64,000 nt of DNA, from NCBI GenBank assembly GCA_020634875.1, contig JACKAX010000003.1, forward strand, positions 116,886-180,885, written 5' to 3'. Each line of letters opens with the position of its first letter. Within the stretch, counting starts at the first letter, position 1. Position numbers and translations under genes: made by a program. The stretch comes from Anaerolineales bacterium (lineage in GTDB: Bacteria > Chloroflexota > Anaerolineae > Anaerolineales > JABWBV01). The notes beneath the pieces were generated by a model. That model worked only from the letters and a program-made list of their open reading frames with translations. It did no database searches and was not told where the DNA came from. Positions 25,229 to 35,358 of this stretch are shown one piece after another.

Positions 25229-27982
25229 TTATCCCGTATTCCGCAGCCCTGCCGCAATCCCGTTGATCGTCACCACGATCACCTCCCGCAGGGCTTGGGC
25301 CGCCTCGCTTTCCGGGTCGGGTAGAGCGCGGAGGCGGCGGAGCATTTCGACTTGCAGGTAGTTGAGCGGGTCCACGTAGGGGTTGCGGAGATGGATGGCG
25401 CGCTGGATAGTCGGGTCGGCGTCCATGAGGGCGGTGTGGTCGGTGATTGCCAGGATTATTTCCTGCACGCGGTCGTATTCTGTCTGGATGCGGGTAAAAA
25501 TCTGGCGGGCGAGGGTTTTGTCCGGGACGAGGTCGGCGTAAAGGGCGGCGATGCCCATGTCCGCTTTGAGCAGAGACATTTCGGTGTTGTCAATCAATGC
25601 CTGGAAAAACGGCCAGGATTGGTACATGTCTTTGAGGGCGGAAAGTTCCCCCGCGGCTAACCCTGTGCCGAGGCCGTACCACCCCGGTAAGTTGTATCGG
25701 CTTTGCATCCACGAAAAGACCCAGGGAATGGCCCGAATTTTGAGCACCTGCGGCCTCCCCGAACCTTTCCCTGGCCGCGAGGTGGGGCGTGACCCGATCC
25801 GCAAACGCCCGATTTCGTCGAGTGGGGTGGCGGCCTGCCAGAAGTCGAGGAAGCCGGGCGTTTCGTACACAAGCGCGCGATATGCTTGACGGGCGAGGGT
25901 GGACATGCGATCCATTAAGTCCCTTACCCCCGGCCCCTCTCCCGCGGGGAGAGGGGAGTCGCTCCCCCTCCCCTGTCGGGGGACGGGGCTGGGGGATGAG
26001 GGCGCAGAGGCCAGGAGTACCGCATTCACCAACTGTTCCAAATTTCGATGGGCCAAATGGGGATTGCCATATTGCGAACTGATCACTTCTCCCTGTACGG
26101 TGAGCCGGAACCGACCGTTAACCGTCCCCGGCGGTTGAGCGCGAATCGCGCGGTTCGCTGGCCCACCCCCGCGGGCGACTGACCCCCCGCGTCCATGGAA
26201 CAACGTCAGCGTGACGCCGTGTTCCCGGCAGACGGCGGCGAGGGTTTCCTGCGCTTGATAGAGTGCCCAATTTGCGGCGAGGTAACCGCCGTCTTTGTTG
26301 CTGTCGGAGTAGCCGATCATCACCATTTGATGGTTGTTGCAGGTAGCGAGGTGGCGTTGGTAGGCGGGGAGGGTGAAGAGTTCGCGGAGCGTGTCGGGGG
26401 CGGATGCGAGGTCGTCTACGGTTTCAAAGAGGGGGACGATGAGGAGACCGTCGGCGCAGTTTGTCCATTGAGCGAGGAGGAGGACGGTGAGAACATCGGC
26501 GGCGGAACGGGTCATGGAGATAATGAAGGGGCCGAGGGTGTCGGGACCGTAAAGCGTGCGGGCGCGGGCGATGACCTGGAACAGGCCCCACGTTCGGGCG
26601 GTGGCGGGTGTGACTCCGGGGTGGGGGGCAAGGTCGGGGCGGGGTTCGGAAAGCAGTTGGGCGAGGTGCCGCGTGCGGACAACGGTATCCTCCCAAAACC
26701 CGGCGGGTTCGTCCCCTGGCAGGGCGCGGAGGATTTCGTCGAGGGCGTCCGCAAGTTTGTCGGAGGATTCACGAATGTCCAACCGGGCGGCGTGAAGATC
26801 GAAGATCGCGAGTTGATGTTGGATTTCGTCGAGGGCATCTTCGCGGATGATGTCTGGCATGGCGTCGGCGACGAGGGTGAGGGGGGTGGTTAATTGAGTG
26901 ATTGAGAGATTAGGCGATTGGGTGATTGGGGGATTCGCGAGGAGGTTCTCGGTGACTTTTTCGTGGGAGGCTTCGTCGAGGGCGGCGGCGAGGAGGGCGA
27001 GGGTGAGACGGTAGGGTTCGCCGGGGTAGCGGTCGGCGGCGACGGTGGGGAAGGCGTGTTTGTGTTGCTCCAACCAAGAGGCGAGTTCGGGTGGGGGGAG
27101 GATGCGTTCGTCACTGGGACTGAGACGACGGGATAGCTGACGGAGATGGTCACGATGGCGGGTGACCGCGAGGCCGCGATGGAGACGGATGGTTTCGGCG
27201 GTCACTTCGGGGGTGACGTTGGGGTTGCCGTCGCGGTCGCCCCCGACCCAGGAGGCGAGACGGAGCCACCGGGCGGGCGGGGTGAGGCCGGGGTAGTGTT
27301 GGGCGAGGGCGCGTTCCAGGTCGGCGTAGAGGCGGGGGAGGGCGTTCCAGAAAATTTCTTCGACAAAGAAGAGGGTGGTTTTGACTTCGTCTTCTACGAA
27401 CGGGACGAGGGTGCGTTGGCGGGAAGTGAGCCAGAAGGTGGTGACTTCAGCGAGGAGGGCACGGTGGAGGGCAGTTTCTTCGCGAGGTGTGAGACCAGGA
27501 TGGTCTAGTTCCAGGAGGAGGGCGGCGAGCCGCATGACTTTGGAGAGGATGGTGCGGCGTTTGGCTTCGGTGGGGTGAGCGGTGAGGACGAGTTCGATGT
27601 CAAGGTTGGCGAGGAGAGCGGCCATTTGGTCGGCGGTGACGCCTTGTGCTTTGAGTGTGGCAAGGGCTTCGTCCAGGGAGCCGGGGTCTATTTTGGCGTC
27701 CATTTCGCGCTCGCGGATGCGATGGACGCGTTCGTTTTCTTCGGCGAGGTTGATGAGGTCGAAGTAGAGGGCGAACGCGGCGGCAACGGCGCGGGCTTGT
27801 GCGGGGTAGAGGGCGGTGACTTCGGCGGTGAGACGGGTTTCGGCTCCAGTTTCGCCGGCGCGCCGGTCTTTGGCGGCCTGACGGATGCGTTCTTCGGTTT
27901 CAAAGAGGGTGGGGGTTTCCTGGGCGCGGAGGACTTGTCCGAGGAGGTCGCCGAGGAGGTGGATGGAGGTGGAGAGGGTCAT
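25229..27982 (-). CDS. ppc: Phosphoenolpyruvate carboxylase
   Basis: 917 residues. It fixes bicarbonate onto PEP to give oxaloacetate, refilling the TCA cycle that mdh and citrate synthase (34-36.6 kb) use. Catalytic motifs are intact: LTAHPTEAKRRTI (catalytic His, near residue 135), WVGGDRDGNPNVT, GYSDSNKDGGYLAANW, and FHGRGGSVARGGGPANRAI. The C terminus GIAAGLRNTG matches bacterial enzymes. Two stretches do not belong to the family: NPPITQSPNLSITQL (DNA 26893-26942) and PVPRQGRGSDSPLPAGEGPG (DNA 25915-26010); both are encoded by dispersed repeats inserted in frame. Despite them the length is normal because the N-terminal part is compact. Confidence 0.95.
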   Translation of the reverse strand: MTLSTSIHLLGDLLGQVLRAQETPTLFETEERIRQAAKDRRAGETGAETRLTAEVTALYPAQARAVAAAFALYFDLINLAEENERVHRIREREMDAKIDPGSLDEALATLKAQGVTADQMAALLANLDIELVLTAHPTEAKRRTILSKVMRLAALLLELDHPGLTPREETALHRALLAEVTTFWLTSRQRTLVPFVEDEVKTTLFFVEEIFWNALPRLYADLERALAQHYPGLTPPARWLRLASWVGGDRDGNPNVTPEVTAETIRLHRGLAVTRHRDHLRQLSRRLSPSDERILPPPELASWLEQHKHAFPTVAADRYPGEPYRLTLALLAAALDEASHEKVTENLLANPPITQSPNLSITQLTTPLTLVADAMPDIIREDALDEIQHQLAIFDLHAARLDIRESSDKLADALDEILRALPGDEPAGFWEDTVVRTRHLAQLLSEPRPDLAPHPGVTPATARTWGLFQVIARARTLYGPDTLGPFIISMTRSAADVLTVLLLAQWTNCADGLLIVPLFETVDDLASAPDTLRELFTLPAYQRHLATCNNHQMVMIGYSDSNKDGGYLAANWALYQAQETLAAVCREHGVTLTLFHGRGGSVARGGGPANRAIRAQPPGTVNGRFRLTVQGEVISSQYGNPHLAHRNLEQLVNAVLLASAPSSPSPVPRQGRGSDSPLPAGEGPGVRDLMDRMSTLARQAYRALVYETPGFLDFWQAATPLDEIGRLRIGSRPTSRPGKGSGRPQVLKIRAIPWVFSWMQSRYNLPGWYGLGTGLAAGELSALKDMYQSWPFFQALIDNTEMSLLKADMGIAALYADLVPDKTLARQIFTRIQTEYDRVQEIILAITDHTALMDADPTIQRAIHLRNPYVDPLNYLQVEMLRRLRALPDPESEAAQALREVIVVTINGIAAGLRNTG
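25915..26010 (-). repeat. GC-rich palindromic repeat inside ppc (codes for SPLPAGEGPGVR)
   Basis: On the plus strand CCCCTCTCCCGCGGGGAGAGGGG forms a hairpin, with further C/G mirror runs to 26010. The encoded SPLPAGEGPGVR is a peptide often seen from repeats of this kind in many bacterial genomes. Confidence 0.8.
26893..26942 (-). repeat. GATTGGGTGATTGGG repeat inside ppc
   Basis: Plus strand shows tandem words GTGATTGAGAGATTAGGCGATTGGGTGATT; the reverse complement is shared with the repeat at 23013-23064. It codes for PITQSPNLSITQ in frame. Confidence 0.75.
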
Positions 27983-28090
27983 GGGGAGGGGGGAGGGGAA
28001 GAATTTAATAGTAGAAATGAATGATAGAAAAATTGTATCAGGAATAGATTAGGTGCGAATTGATAAGTCACATTCAAAAGCGGCGTAAAA

Positions 28091-28152
28091 TCTGACATTT
28101 TGACATAGAAATCAGTTAGGTTGTTGACAAATGTCAGATATTCGGCTATATT
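28091..28152 (+). promoter_or_regulatory. Strong promoter with operator palindrome for the QueC-like/ImmA/PIN operon
   Basis: TTGACA (28124-28129), 17-nt spacer, TATATT (28147-28152) is close to consensus. TCTGACATTT (28091-28100) and AAATGTCAGA (28129-28138) are exact reverse complements; the right arm overlaps the end of the -35 and the spacer, and another TGACAT half-site follows the left arm. Repressor binding there would block the promoter; the XRE protein of the operon is the natural candidate. Confidence 0.65.
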
Positions 28153-28193
28153 AATCATGTTGTGAATAACTGAAACAATTTGGAGATAGACCA

Positions 28194-28787
28194 ATGCCCG
28201 ATAGAGCAAAAATCCCAAGAGCAATTCCCAGAATATATAAAACTACTTATAAACAGGTTTGTGAAGCACAAAATCCTGATTCGATAGCATATTCGGCTTT
28301 TAGGAAACTCAAGAAAGAACTTAAAGGCTTTGGATTAGGGGGAACCGAATTGATTAACCAAGTTGTTGATCGAATTGAACCAAAGAATCAGCCATCACTT
28401 TTTGAAAAATTACCTGAGTATTGGGATGATAACCATGCATGGCTCGATAGGCGGGCACAGCAAGTAATGGGAGATCGTGAATTTGTTGAACTAGCAGCAA
28501 ACGCAGCGAGGAAAGTCTTTATTAGACTTGAAGAGGGTGAAACAATTCCAAATGTATATTTGGAATTAAACAAAGTTTATATCCTGAATATTTTTGAAGC
28601 CCACTTTACGGGTCGCATTCCACTTCAATTTTCTCATCATGCCAATGCAGACTACCAATCTATCATGCAACACATTTCTGAAACAATACCACTATTGGAG
28701 AAAGAAATCGAACATTACATTTTGGGCATCAATGAACACCAAAAGATAAATTTACTAACTGTAAATCTACTCGATGGAAGCCTCTAA
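28194..28787 (+). CDS. Unknown protein, first gene of the QueC-like operon
   Basis: 197 residues, not recognised. It is soluble and charged: a basic N terminus (MPDRAKIPRAIPRIYKTTYK), then mixed helices, among them RAQQVMGDREFVELAANAARKVFIRLEEGE, and an acidic C-terminal helix. No signal peptide, membrane segment or Cys cluster. TGGAG precedes ATG 28194. Its last 14 nt overlap the QueC-like gene, so the two are translationally coupled and probably work together. Its place before a QueC-like enzyme recalls two-gene sets in which the small partner is the enzyme's target, but no sequence evidence supports that here. Confidence 0.75.
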   Translation: MPDRAKIPRAIPRIYKTTYKQVCEAQNPDSIAYSAFRKLKKELKGFGLGGTELINQVVDRIEPKNQPSLFEKLPEYWDDNHAWLDRRAQQVMGDREFVELAANAARKVFIRLEEGETIPNVYLELNKVYILNIFEAHFTGRIPLQFSHHANADYQSIMQHISETIPLLEKEIEHYILGINEHQKINLLTVNLLDGSL

Positions 28788-30120
28788 AATGCATTATTGT
28801 TATATTTTCCCGGACTTAACTGAAAAGTATGAAGAACTTAAGGTTATAGATAACCTTAATTCAAAGGAATATATTGTAAAAGTTAGGGTGAATGATGCTC
28901 AGTTTGCTAATACAAGTTCAGATTATGTATCTTTGTTAGCCGACTTAGTTGACTTAGCTACTTCCGTTTACGTTTCTGATTGGATACTACCAAGAAAAAT
29001 TAGAGAAACCTTCGATGTTCATGTAGTATTACCCTTAAGAAACCCCAACCTTTTTATGGAACCCTCTATTTATGAGGAACTAACGAATCTCCTAAGATAC
29101 TATACTGATGATAACTGGGATTTTGAATTTGTTAAACGGAAAAAGAAGCCGAGGGGCGTAGAGGAAAAAAGAAAATTATTATGGCCTAGTGAATCACCGG
29201 ATGTTGCATTATGGAGTGGTGGTCTAGACTCTTTAGCTGGCCTTGTTAATCGAATACAGAATAATAATCGTCCACAATTCACTTTATTTGGTACTGGAGG
29301 AAATGACCAAATTTTGGGCAAACAAAATGAGATTATTCGTGATGTAAGATTTAAGTTTGCAGCTCAATTAAACCTTATTCAAGTTCCACTTGATATTAAA
29401 TACCCATCAGTAGCACCACCAACGAATGATATATTTCGAGCTCGTGGCTTTACCTTCAAATTGCTTGGTGCTGTTTGTGCTTTGCTCGAAGGACAGAATT
29501 CGCTATACATTTACGAAAATGGATTTGGAGCATTCAATTTACCCTTTACACCAGCAGAAAATGGTATTTCGCATACCCGTTCAGTTCATCCAATAGCGCT
29601 CATTAAAATGGGGAAATTTATTTCAAAGATCTTTAATGGACCATTTAGATTTCAGAATCCTTTTTTATTTTCAACGAAAGGTGAAATGTGTCTTGATCTG
29701 ATCGATTACTCTGACCTAGCTTTTGAAACAATCTCTTGCGATGGAAGATTTCGACAAACCGATCAACCTTCTCAATGTGGGTATTGTTCATCTTGCTTAT
29801 TAAGACGTGTTTCGCTTCTTGTCGCATTGGGGAAGGATTACACAGAATATGTTGTGACAAATGGCAATTTATCTTTAGCACTTGTCGAGCGCGGGCACTT
29901 TGAAGCTATGAATTATCAAGTTGGTAAACTGATAGAGTGTTTTGAAGCACAGAATCCTTGGGAAAGTTTTTTAAGCCTTTATCCCAATATGAGAAATTTT
30001 GCTCGCCAAATAGCTCTAGAACAAGAGGTAAGTATTGCGTCTATCCAGCATAGAATACTCAGACTTTACCGAACTTATACTGAAGAATGGATGAAAACCT
30101 GTACCACTATCAGAGTTTGA
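28774..30120 (+). CDS. QueC-like PP-loop enzyme (7-cyano-7-deazaguanine synthase-like) with N-terminal extension
   Basis: 448 residues, about twice the size of QueC (about 220-240). Residues 1-140 are an extension of no known type. The PP-loop ATP-pyrophosphatase motif is LWSGGLDSLAGL (SGGLDS at 148-153). The QueC zinc site is complete: Cys322, then Cys335-Gly-Tyr-Cys338-Ser-Ser-Cys341, followed by RR. Hence adenylating chemistry on a deazaguanine-type or related acid is likely retained. There are no queDEF neighbours, which argues against a role in queuosine synthesis. QueC-like proteins are known from Qat and type IV CBASS defence loci; here the company is different. A second start (ATG 28789) would remove five residues. 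Confidence 0.85.
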   Translation: MEASKMHYCYIFPDLTEKYEELKVIDNLNSKEYIVKVRVNDAQFANTSSDYVSLLADLVDLATSVYVSDWILPRKIRETFDVHVVLPLRNPNLFMEPSIYEELTNLLRYYTDDNWDFEFVKRKKKPRGVEEKRKLLWPSESPDVALWSGGLDSLAGLVNRIQNNNRPQFTLFGTGGNDQILGKQNEIIRDVRFKFAAQLNLIQVPLDIKYPSVAPPTNDIFRARGFTFKLLGAVCALLEGQNSLYIYENGFGAFNLPFTPAENGISHTRSVHPIALIKMGKFISKIFNGPFRFQNPFLFSTKGEMCLDLIDYSDLAFETISCDGRFRQTDQPSQCGYCSSCLLRRVSLLVALGKDYTEYVVTNGNLSLALVERGHFEAMNYQVGKLIECFEAQNPWESFLSLYPNMRNFARQIALEQEVSIASIQHRILRLYRTYTEEWMKTCTTIRV

Positions 30121-30145
30121 ACACTCATTTACAGGAGAAAATGAA

Positions 30146-31345
30146 ATGATAAATAACGTTCTTGATACGATCAATTTGAGTCAACTTGGGCAAAGACTCC
30201 AAATGTTCCGAAAAAAACAAGGATTAACTCAGGCCGATGCGGCCTCAGTTATTGGCGTGGCTAGAACTACTATTACTGCAATTGAAAAAGGTGAGCGACG
30301 AGTTAAGGCAAGCGAGTTAATAAAACTTGCCGAAGCGTATGGTCGTCAAATAAGCGATTTTGTTCAAAATAAACCTCAAATAGAGTTAACCCAAGTCCAA
30401 TTCAGGAGTCAATCGTCTATTAATCAAGCCGATGAAGTAATTATTAATAAAGCTATTGATGAATTATTAGAGCTTTGTACTAATTACTTTGATATAGAAA
30501 GAGCCATTAATCGACCTCTTGCTAAGCTTTATCCACCCGTTTATAGGGCCGAAGGTTTACCAACGGAAAAAGCAGCTGAGGGGCTAGCAATTTCCGAACG
30601 TAATAGGTTAGGGTTAGGAGAAAGTCCAATCTACTTATTGCGCGATACACTAGAAAGACTTGTTGGCTTAAGAATTTTTTACCTCCCCTTAAAGCCATCC
30701 TCAAAAATATCGGAAGTCTATTTTTATGAGACAAATCTTGGAGGCTGTATCGGTATCAATATATTGCAATCATCTTCTAAAGGGAGATGTAGATGGTCAT
30801 TAGCACATGCTTATGCTCACTTTTTAGCACATCGTACTAAAACCACGGTTTCATTACTTGAACAGAGAAAACCAGAAAGCGAATATTTTGCTGATTATTT
30901 TGCAAATTATTTTCTTATGCCAACGAACAGCTTAATGCAGCGTTTCAATGAGTTGTATCAATCACAGGGTAAGATTACGCCATCTGATTTATTATTCCTA
31001 GCTAATTATTATGGTGTTTCTTTTCAGGCAATTGTATTAAGGCTTGAAAACTTGGAATTGATTCCTAGTGGCATCCTCGAAAAATTATATGAAAGGGGAT
31101 TCAAGGTAAATGAAGCAGAAGATGAATTGGGAATAAATCCAATTCCTGAAAATACGGAAAAATTCCCTGAGCGATATAAAGAGCTAGCACTTCAGGCCTA
31201 TAACTTAGGAGAGATTAGTGAAGGTGAATTAGCTATCTATTTACAAACTGATATTTTGGAAGCCAGAACTTTTATAGCAGATCATGAATGGCAATTAAAT
31301 GTTTACCAACTAAATCAGGACTTACGTGAGTTAGTTACTAAGTAG
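30146..31345 (+). CDS. XRE-family HTH plus ImmA/IrrE-like domain protein with a degenerate zinc motif
   Basis: 399 residues. An XRE-type helix-turn-helix lies at about 14-70 (LGQRLQMFRKKQGLTQADAA, GVARTTITAIEKGERR). The ImmA/IrrE peptidase-like domain lies at about 150-290, with RWSLAHAYAHFLAH in place of the usual RxxLAHExxH: at 221-225 the motif is HAYAH, so the catalytic Glu is Ala while both zinc-binding His remain. SEYFADYFANYFLMP is the conserved downstream glutamate helix. In antitoxin/repressor proteins of this architecture the peptidase domain senses a signal or cleaves a partner; loss of Glu suggests binding without cleavage. Good AGGAG start. It lies 25 bp after the QueC-like gene and 15 bp before the PIN-like gene. 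Confidence 0.87.
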   Translation: MINNVLDTINLSQLGQRLQMFRKKQGLTQADAASVIGVARTTITAIEKGERRVKASELIKLAEAYGRQISDFVQNKPQIELTQVQFRSQSSINQADEVIINKAIDELLELCTNYFDIERAINRPLAKLYPPVYRAEGLPTEKAAEGLAISERNRLGLGESPIYLLRDTLERLVGLRIFYLPLKPSSKISEVYFYETNLGGCIGINILQSSSKGRCRWSLAHAYAHFLAHRTKTTVSLLEQRKPESEYFADYFANYFLMPTNSLMQRFNELYQSQGKITPSDLLFLANYYGVSFQAIVLRLENLELIPSGILEKLYERGFKVNEAEDELGINPIPENTEKFPERYKELALQAYNLGEISEGELAIYLQTDILEARTFIADHEWQLNVYQLNQDLRELVTK

Positions 31346-31360
31346 TATTTTGGGGTAACA

Positions 31361-31924
31361 ATGTCACTAAAATTTTCCCATGACACTCTAATTCTTGATG
31401 CTACCTGCGTAATTAGCCTTTATGCATCTGGAAAGATTGATCAAATTTTAAAAACAATACCTCCGGATATTACAATTTCTGCTTATGTTAAGGATCATGA
31501 GGTTTTAAGAATTTATGATAACGCTTTGGGGCACCATCTTAATTTCAAGAAGGTAGATCTGAACCCACTAATAAAATCAAATCTAATAACTATAGTTACA
31601 ATTGATACTGAGAATGAGGCTGAAATACTAGCGACACTTGCATCTAAGATCATTGGACGAGGAGAAGCCGAGACAGGTGCTATTGCAATTAATAGAAATT
31701 GGGCGATTGTTACTGATGACAAAAAAGCCCGAAAAGTTTTTCGCGAACTTGCACCACATATTCAATTGGTTTACACATTAGAACTCATGAAACATTGGGC
31801 TGAAACCAATTCTATTTCGGCTGAATCAATTACAGAGGCTTTGCTTAACATTCAAGAACGGGCGAGTTACAGACCGTGGATTAATCATCCATTATATTCT
31901 TGGTGGTACAGCTACTCTTCTTAG
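31361..31924 (+). CDS. PIN-like nuclease-fold protein
   Basis: 187 residues. LILDATCVISLYASGKID at 10-27 (first Asp), GRGEAETGAIAINRNWAIVTDDKKARKVF at about 104-132 (Glu and the Asp pair) follow the acidic pattern of PIN/VapC-type ribonucleases (DUF3368-like group). The C-terminal region continues with an Arg/Trp-rich tail (RPWINHPLYSWWYSYSS). Paired with an XRE-ImmA/IrrE protein directly upstream, as in predicted toxin-antitoxin pairs, it could be the toxic effector of the operon. Last gene, followed 30 nt later by a terminator. Confidence 0.78.
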   Translation: MSLKFSHDTLILDATCVISLYASGKIDQILKTIPPDITISAYVKDHEVLRIYDNALGHHLNFKKVDLNPLIKSNLITIVTIDTENEAEILATLASKIIGRGEAETGAIAINRNWAIVTDDKKARKVFRELAPHIQLVYTLELMKHWAETNSISAESITEALLNIQERASYRPWINHPLYSWWYSYSS

Positions 31925-31954
31925 AACTAAATCACTAATTTAGATTAACTGTAC

Positions 31955-31993
31955 AAAAAACAGGTTTTCCTTTTTTAGGAAAACCTGTTTTTT
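31955..31993. terminator. Bidirectional terminator between the PIN-like gene and dnaK
   Basis: AAAAAACAGGTTTTCC (31955-31970) pairs perfectly with 31978-31993; A-run on one side, T-run on the other, between convergent genes. Confidence 0.92.
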
Positions 31994-32053
31994 GAAACTG
32001 TTAACAGGTCTCAGTTTTCTTTTCCCATCCCTGGCCCCTGATTATCCATTTAT

Positions 32054-34000
32054 TTACGCTTCGTAAAACTCCCCTTCGATCACCTCTCCTTCATCCTTTC
32101 CTTTGCCGTGTCCGTTGACACCATTCGTTCCATTTCCTGGCATGGGGCCTGCGCCTGGGAAACCACCGGGAGCGCCTGCCGGGCCACCGGGCGTACCGCC
32201 TTGGGCGTACAACTGCTGGCTTAGGGCGTGAAAGGCGTGTTGGAGATCGTCTGTCGCGGATTTGATGCGGGGCAGGTCTTCGGATTGGGCGGCGTCGCGG
32301 AGGGTACTGATTTTGCTTTCGATGCTGCTCCGTTCATCTGCGGGAACTTTGTCACCGAGTTCACGGAGGGTTTTTTCGGTCTGATAGGCCAGATTGTCAG
32401 CATCGTTTTTGGCGGAGATCAATTCGCGGCGTTGTTTGTCTTCGGATTCGTAACGTTTGGCATCCTGCACCATGCGTTCCACGTCGTTTTTGTTGAGGTT
32501 CGTGGAGGCCGTGATAGTGATTTTCTGCTCTTTGCTGGTGGCCTTGTCTTTTGCGGAGACGTTCAAAATGCCGTTCGCATCAATGTCGAAAGTCACTTCG
32601 ATTTGCGGAACACCGCGCGGGGCCGGGGGAATGCCCTCGAGACGGAAGTTGCCCAGACTCATATTTTGGGCGGCCATCGGGCGCTCGCCTTGCAAGATGT
32701 GAACATCCACGGCGGTCTGGCTGTCTGCGGCGGTGGAGTAGGTTTCGGTCTTTTTCACCGGGATGGTGGTGTTGCGTTCGATCATCACCGTCATCACGCC
32801 GCCGAGGGTTTCGACACCTAGGGAGAGTGGGGTCACGTCGAGGAGGAGGATGTCTTTTACATCGCCTGCCAGCACACCACCTTGAATGGCTGCGCCAACT
32901 GCCACAACTTCATCGGGGTTCACGCCCTTGTGGGGTTCTTTTCCGGTCAGGGAGCGGACGAGTTCCTGCACCATCGGCATCCGACTGGAGCCACCGACGA
33001 GGACGACTTCGTCAATCTGTTTGGCGGAAAGTTTTGAATCTTTCAACGCCGCCTCGAATGGGCCACGCACGCGGGCGAGCAGGTCTTGCGTCATTTGCTC
33101 GAACTTCGCGCGGGTCAGTTTAGTGACGAGGTGTTTCGGGCCACTGGCATCAGCGGTAACGTAGGGCAGGTTGATCTCCGTTTCCAGCATGGTGGAAAGT
33201 TCGATCTTGGCTTTCTCGGCGGCCTCGCGCAGACGTTGGAGGGCCTGGCGATCTTTGCGGAGGTCAATGCCGTTTTCTTTCTTGAATTCGTCCGCCATCC
33301 AATCTACGACGCGTTCGTCCCAGTTGTCGCCGCCGAGGAAGGTGTCACCGTTGGTCGCTTTGACGTGAATGACGCCATCGCCCACATCGAGCACGCTGAC
33401 ATCGAACGTGCCTCCCCCGAGGTCAAAGACTAGAATGGTTTCGTTGGTTTTCTTATCGAGGCCATACGCGAGAGCTGCCGCGGTCGGTTCGTTGATGATA
33501 CGGAGAACGTCCAGCCCGGCGATTTTCCCCGCGTCTTTGGTGGCCTGGCGTTGACTGTCGTTGAAGTACGCTGGCACAGTGATGACCGCTTGCGTGACGG
33601 TTTCGCCCAGGTAGGCTTCGGCGTCGGACTTGAGTTTCGCCAACACCATCGCGGAGATTTCCTGGGGGCTATATTCGCGCCCGGTTTGGGGCAGTTTCAC
33701 GCGGGCGTCCCCCGACGGACCTTTGACAATTTGATAGGAGACCAGTTTTCGCGCGGGTTCGGCTTCTTCGTAATGTTTGCCGATAAAACGTTTGACGGAA
33801 TACACGGTATTTTCGGGGTTGATCACCGCCTGACGTTTGGCAGTTTGACCAACCAACCGTTCCCCGTTTTTGTTGAAGGCCACCACGGAAGGGCACAAGC
33901 GCGAGCCTTCTGCCGTGGTGATGACGGTGGGATCGCCGCCTTCCATGACAGCGACAACACTGTTTGTGGTTCCGAGGTCAATTCCAATAATTTTAGACAT
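32054..34000 (-). CDS. dnaK: Chaperone protein DnaK (Hsp70)
   Basis: 648 residues from ATG 34000 ([18 protein letters not shown]); an upstream in-frame ATG adds only three residues. All Hsp70 signatures are present: [55 protein letters not shown], the linker [18 protein letters not shown], and a Gly/Pro-rich tail ending in [11 protein letters not shown], close to the EEVD-like C termini of bacterial DnaK. It refolds proteins in the cytosol with DnaJ and GrpE. Neither is adjacent, and no CIRCE element is seen upstream. Confidence 0.97.
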   Translation of the reverse strand: MSKIIGIDLGTTNSVVAVMEGGDPTVITTAEGSRLCPSVVAFNKNGERLVGQTAKRQAVINPENTVYSVKRFIGKHYEEAEPARKLVSYQIVKGPSGDARVKLPQTGREYSPQEISAMVLAKLKSDAEAYLGETVTQAVITVPAYFNDSQRQATKDAGKIAGLDVLRIINEPTAAALAYGLDKKTNETILVFDLGGGTFDVSVLDVGDGVIHVKATNGDTFLGGDNWDERVVDWMADEFKKENGIDLRKDRQALQRLREAAEKAKIELSTMLETEINLPYVTADASGPKHLVTKLTRAKFEQMTQDLLARVRGPFEAALKDSKLSAKQIDEVVLVGGSSRMPMVQELVRSLTGKEPHKGVNPDEVVAVGAAIQGGVLAGDVKDILLLDVTPLSLGVETLGGVMTVMIERNTTIPVKKTETYSTAADSQTAVDVHILQGERPMAAQNMSLGNFRLEGIPPAPRGVPQIEVTFDIDANGILNVSAKDKATSKEQKITITASTNLNKNDVERMVQDAKRYESEDKQRRELISAKNDADNLAYQTEKTLRELGDKVPADERSSIESKISTLRDAAQSEDLPRIKSATDDLQHAFHALSQQLYAQGGTPGGPAGAPGGFPGAGPMPGNGTNGVNGHGKGKDEGEVIEGEFYEA

Positions 34001-34027
34001 AGTACACACTCCGTTGAAGGATTTTTA

Positions 34028-34105
34028 ACGCGAAGGTGCAAAGAACCAAAGATGCAAAGGGGTTCTTTGCCAGCTTTGCGATCTTCGCGGTGAAAGTTCG
34101 TTATT
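34028..34105. repeat. GCGAAG/CTTCGCG palindromic repeat upstream of dnaK
   Basis: AACGCGAAGGTGCAAAGAACC on the left mirrors GGTTCTTTGC..CTTTGCGATCTTCGCGG on the right. Related words occur in the coding sequence near 39310-39350 and in a looser form at 63660-63716. It fills the dnaK leader. Confidence 0.7.
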
Positions 34106-35267
<1,162 letters not shown>

Positions 35268-35269
35268 TC

Positions 35270-35345
35270 ATGATCAATTGTCAATGATCAATCCTCAACT
35301 GTCCCATAAAAATTGATCATTGACAATCCACAATTCACAATTTTT
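35270..35345. repeat. ATTGTCAATGATCAAT palindromic repeat between mdh and citrate synthase
   Basis: ATTGTCAATGATCAAT (from about 35277) is the exact reverse complement of ATTGATCATTGACAAT (about 35312-35327). Further CAATTCACAATT words run up to the ribosome-binding site of the next gene. Confidence 0.75.
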
Positions 35346-35358
35346 TGGAGCATCTCTC

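Noticed and set aside
33669..34009. CIRCE or other heat-shock operator near dnaK
   Set aside because: No TTAGCACTC/GAGTGCTAA halves; the palindrome upstream is a dispersed repeat.
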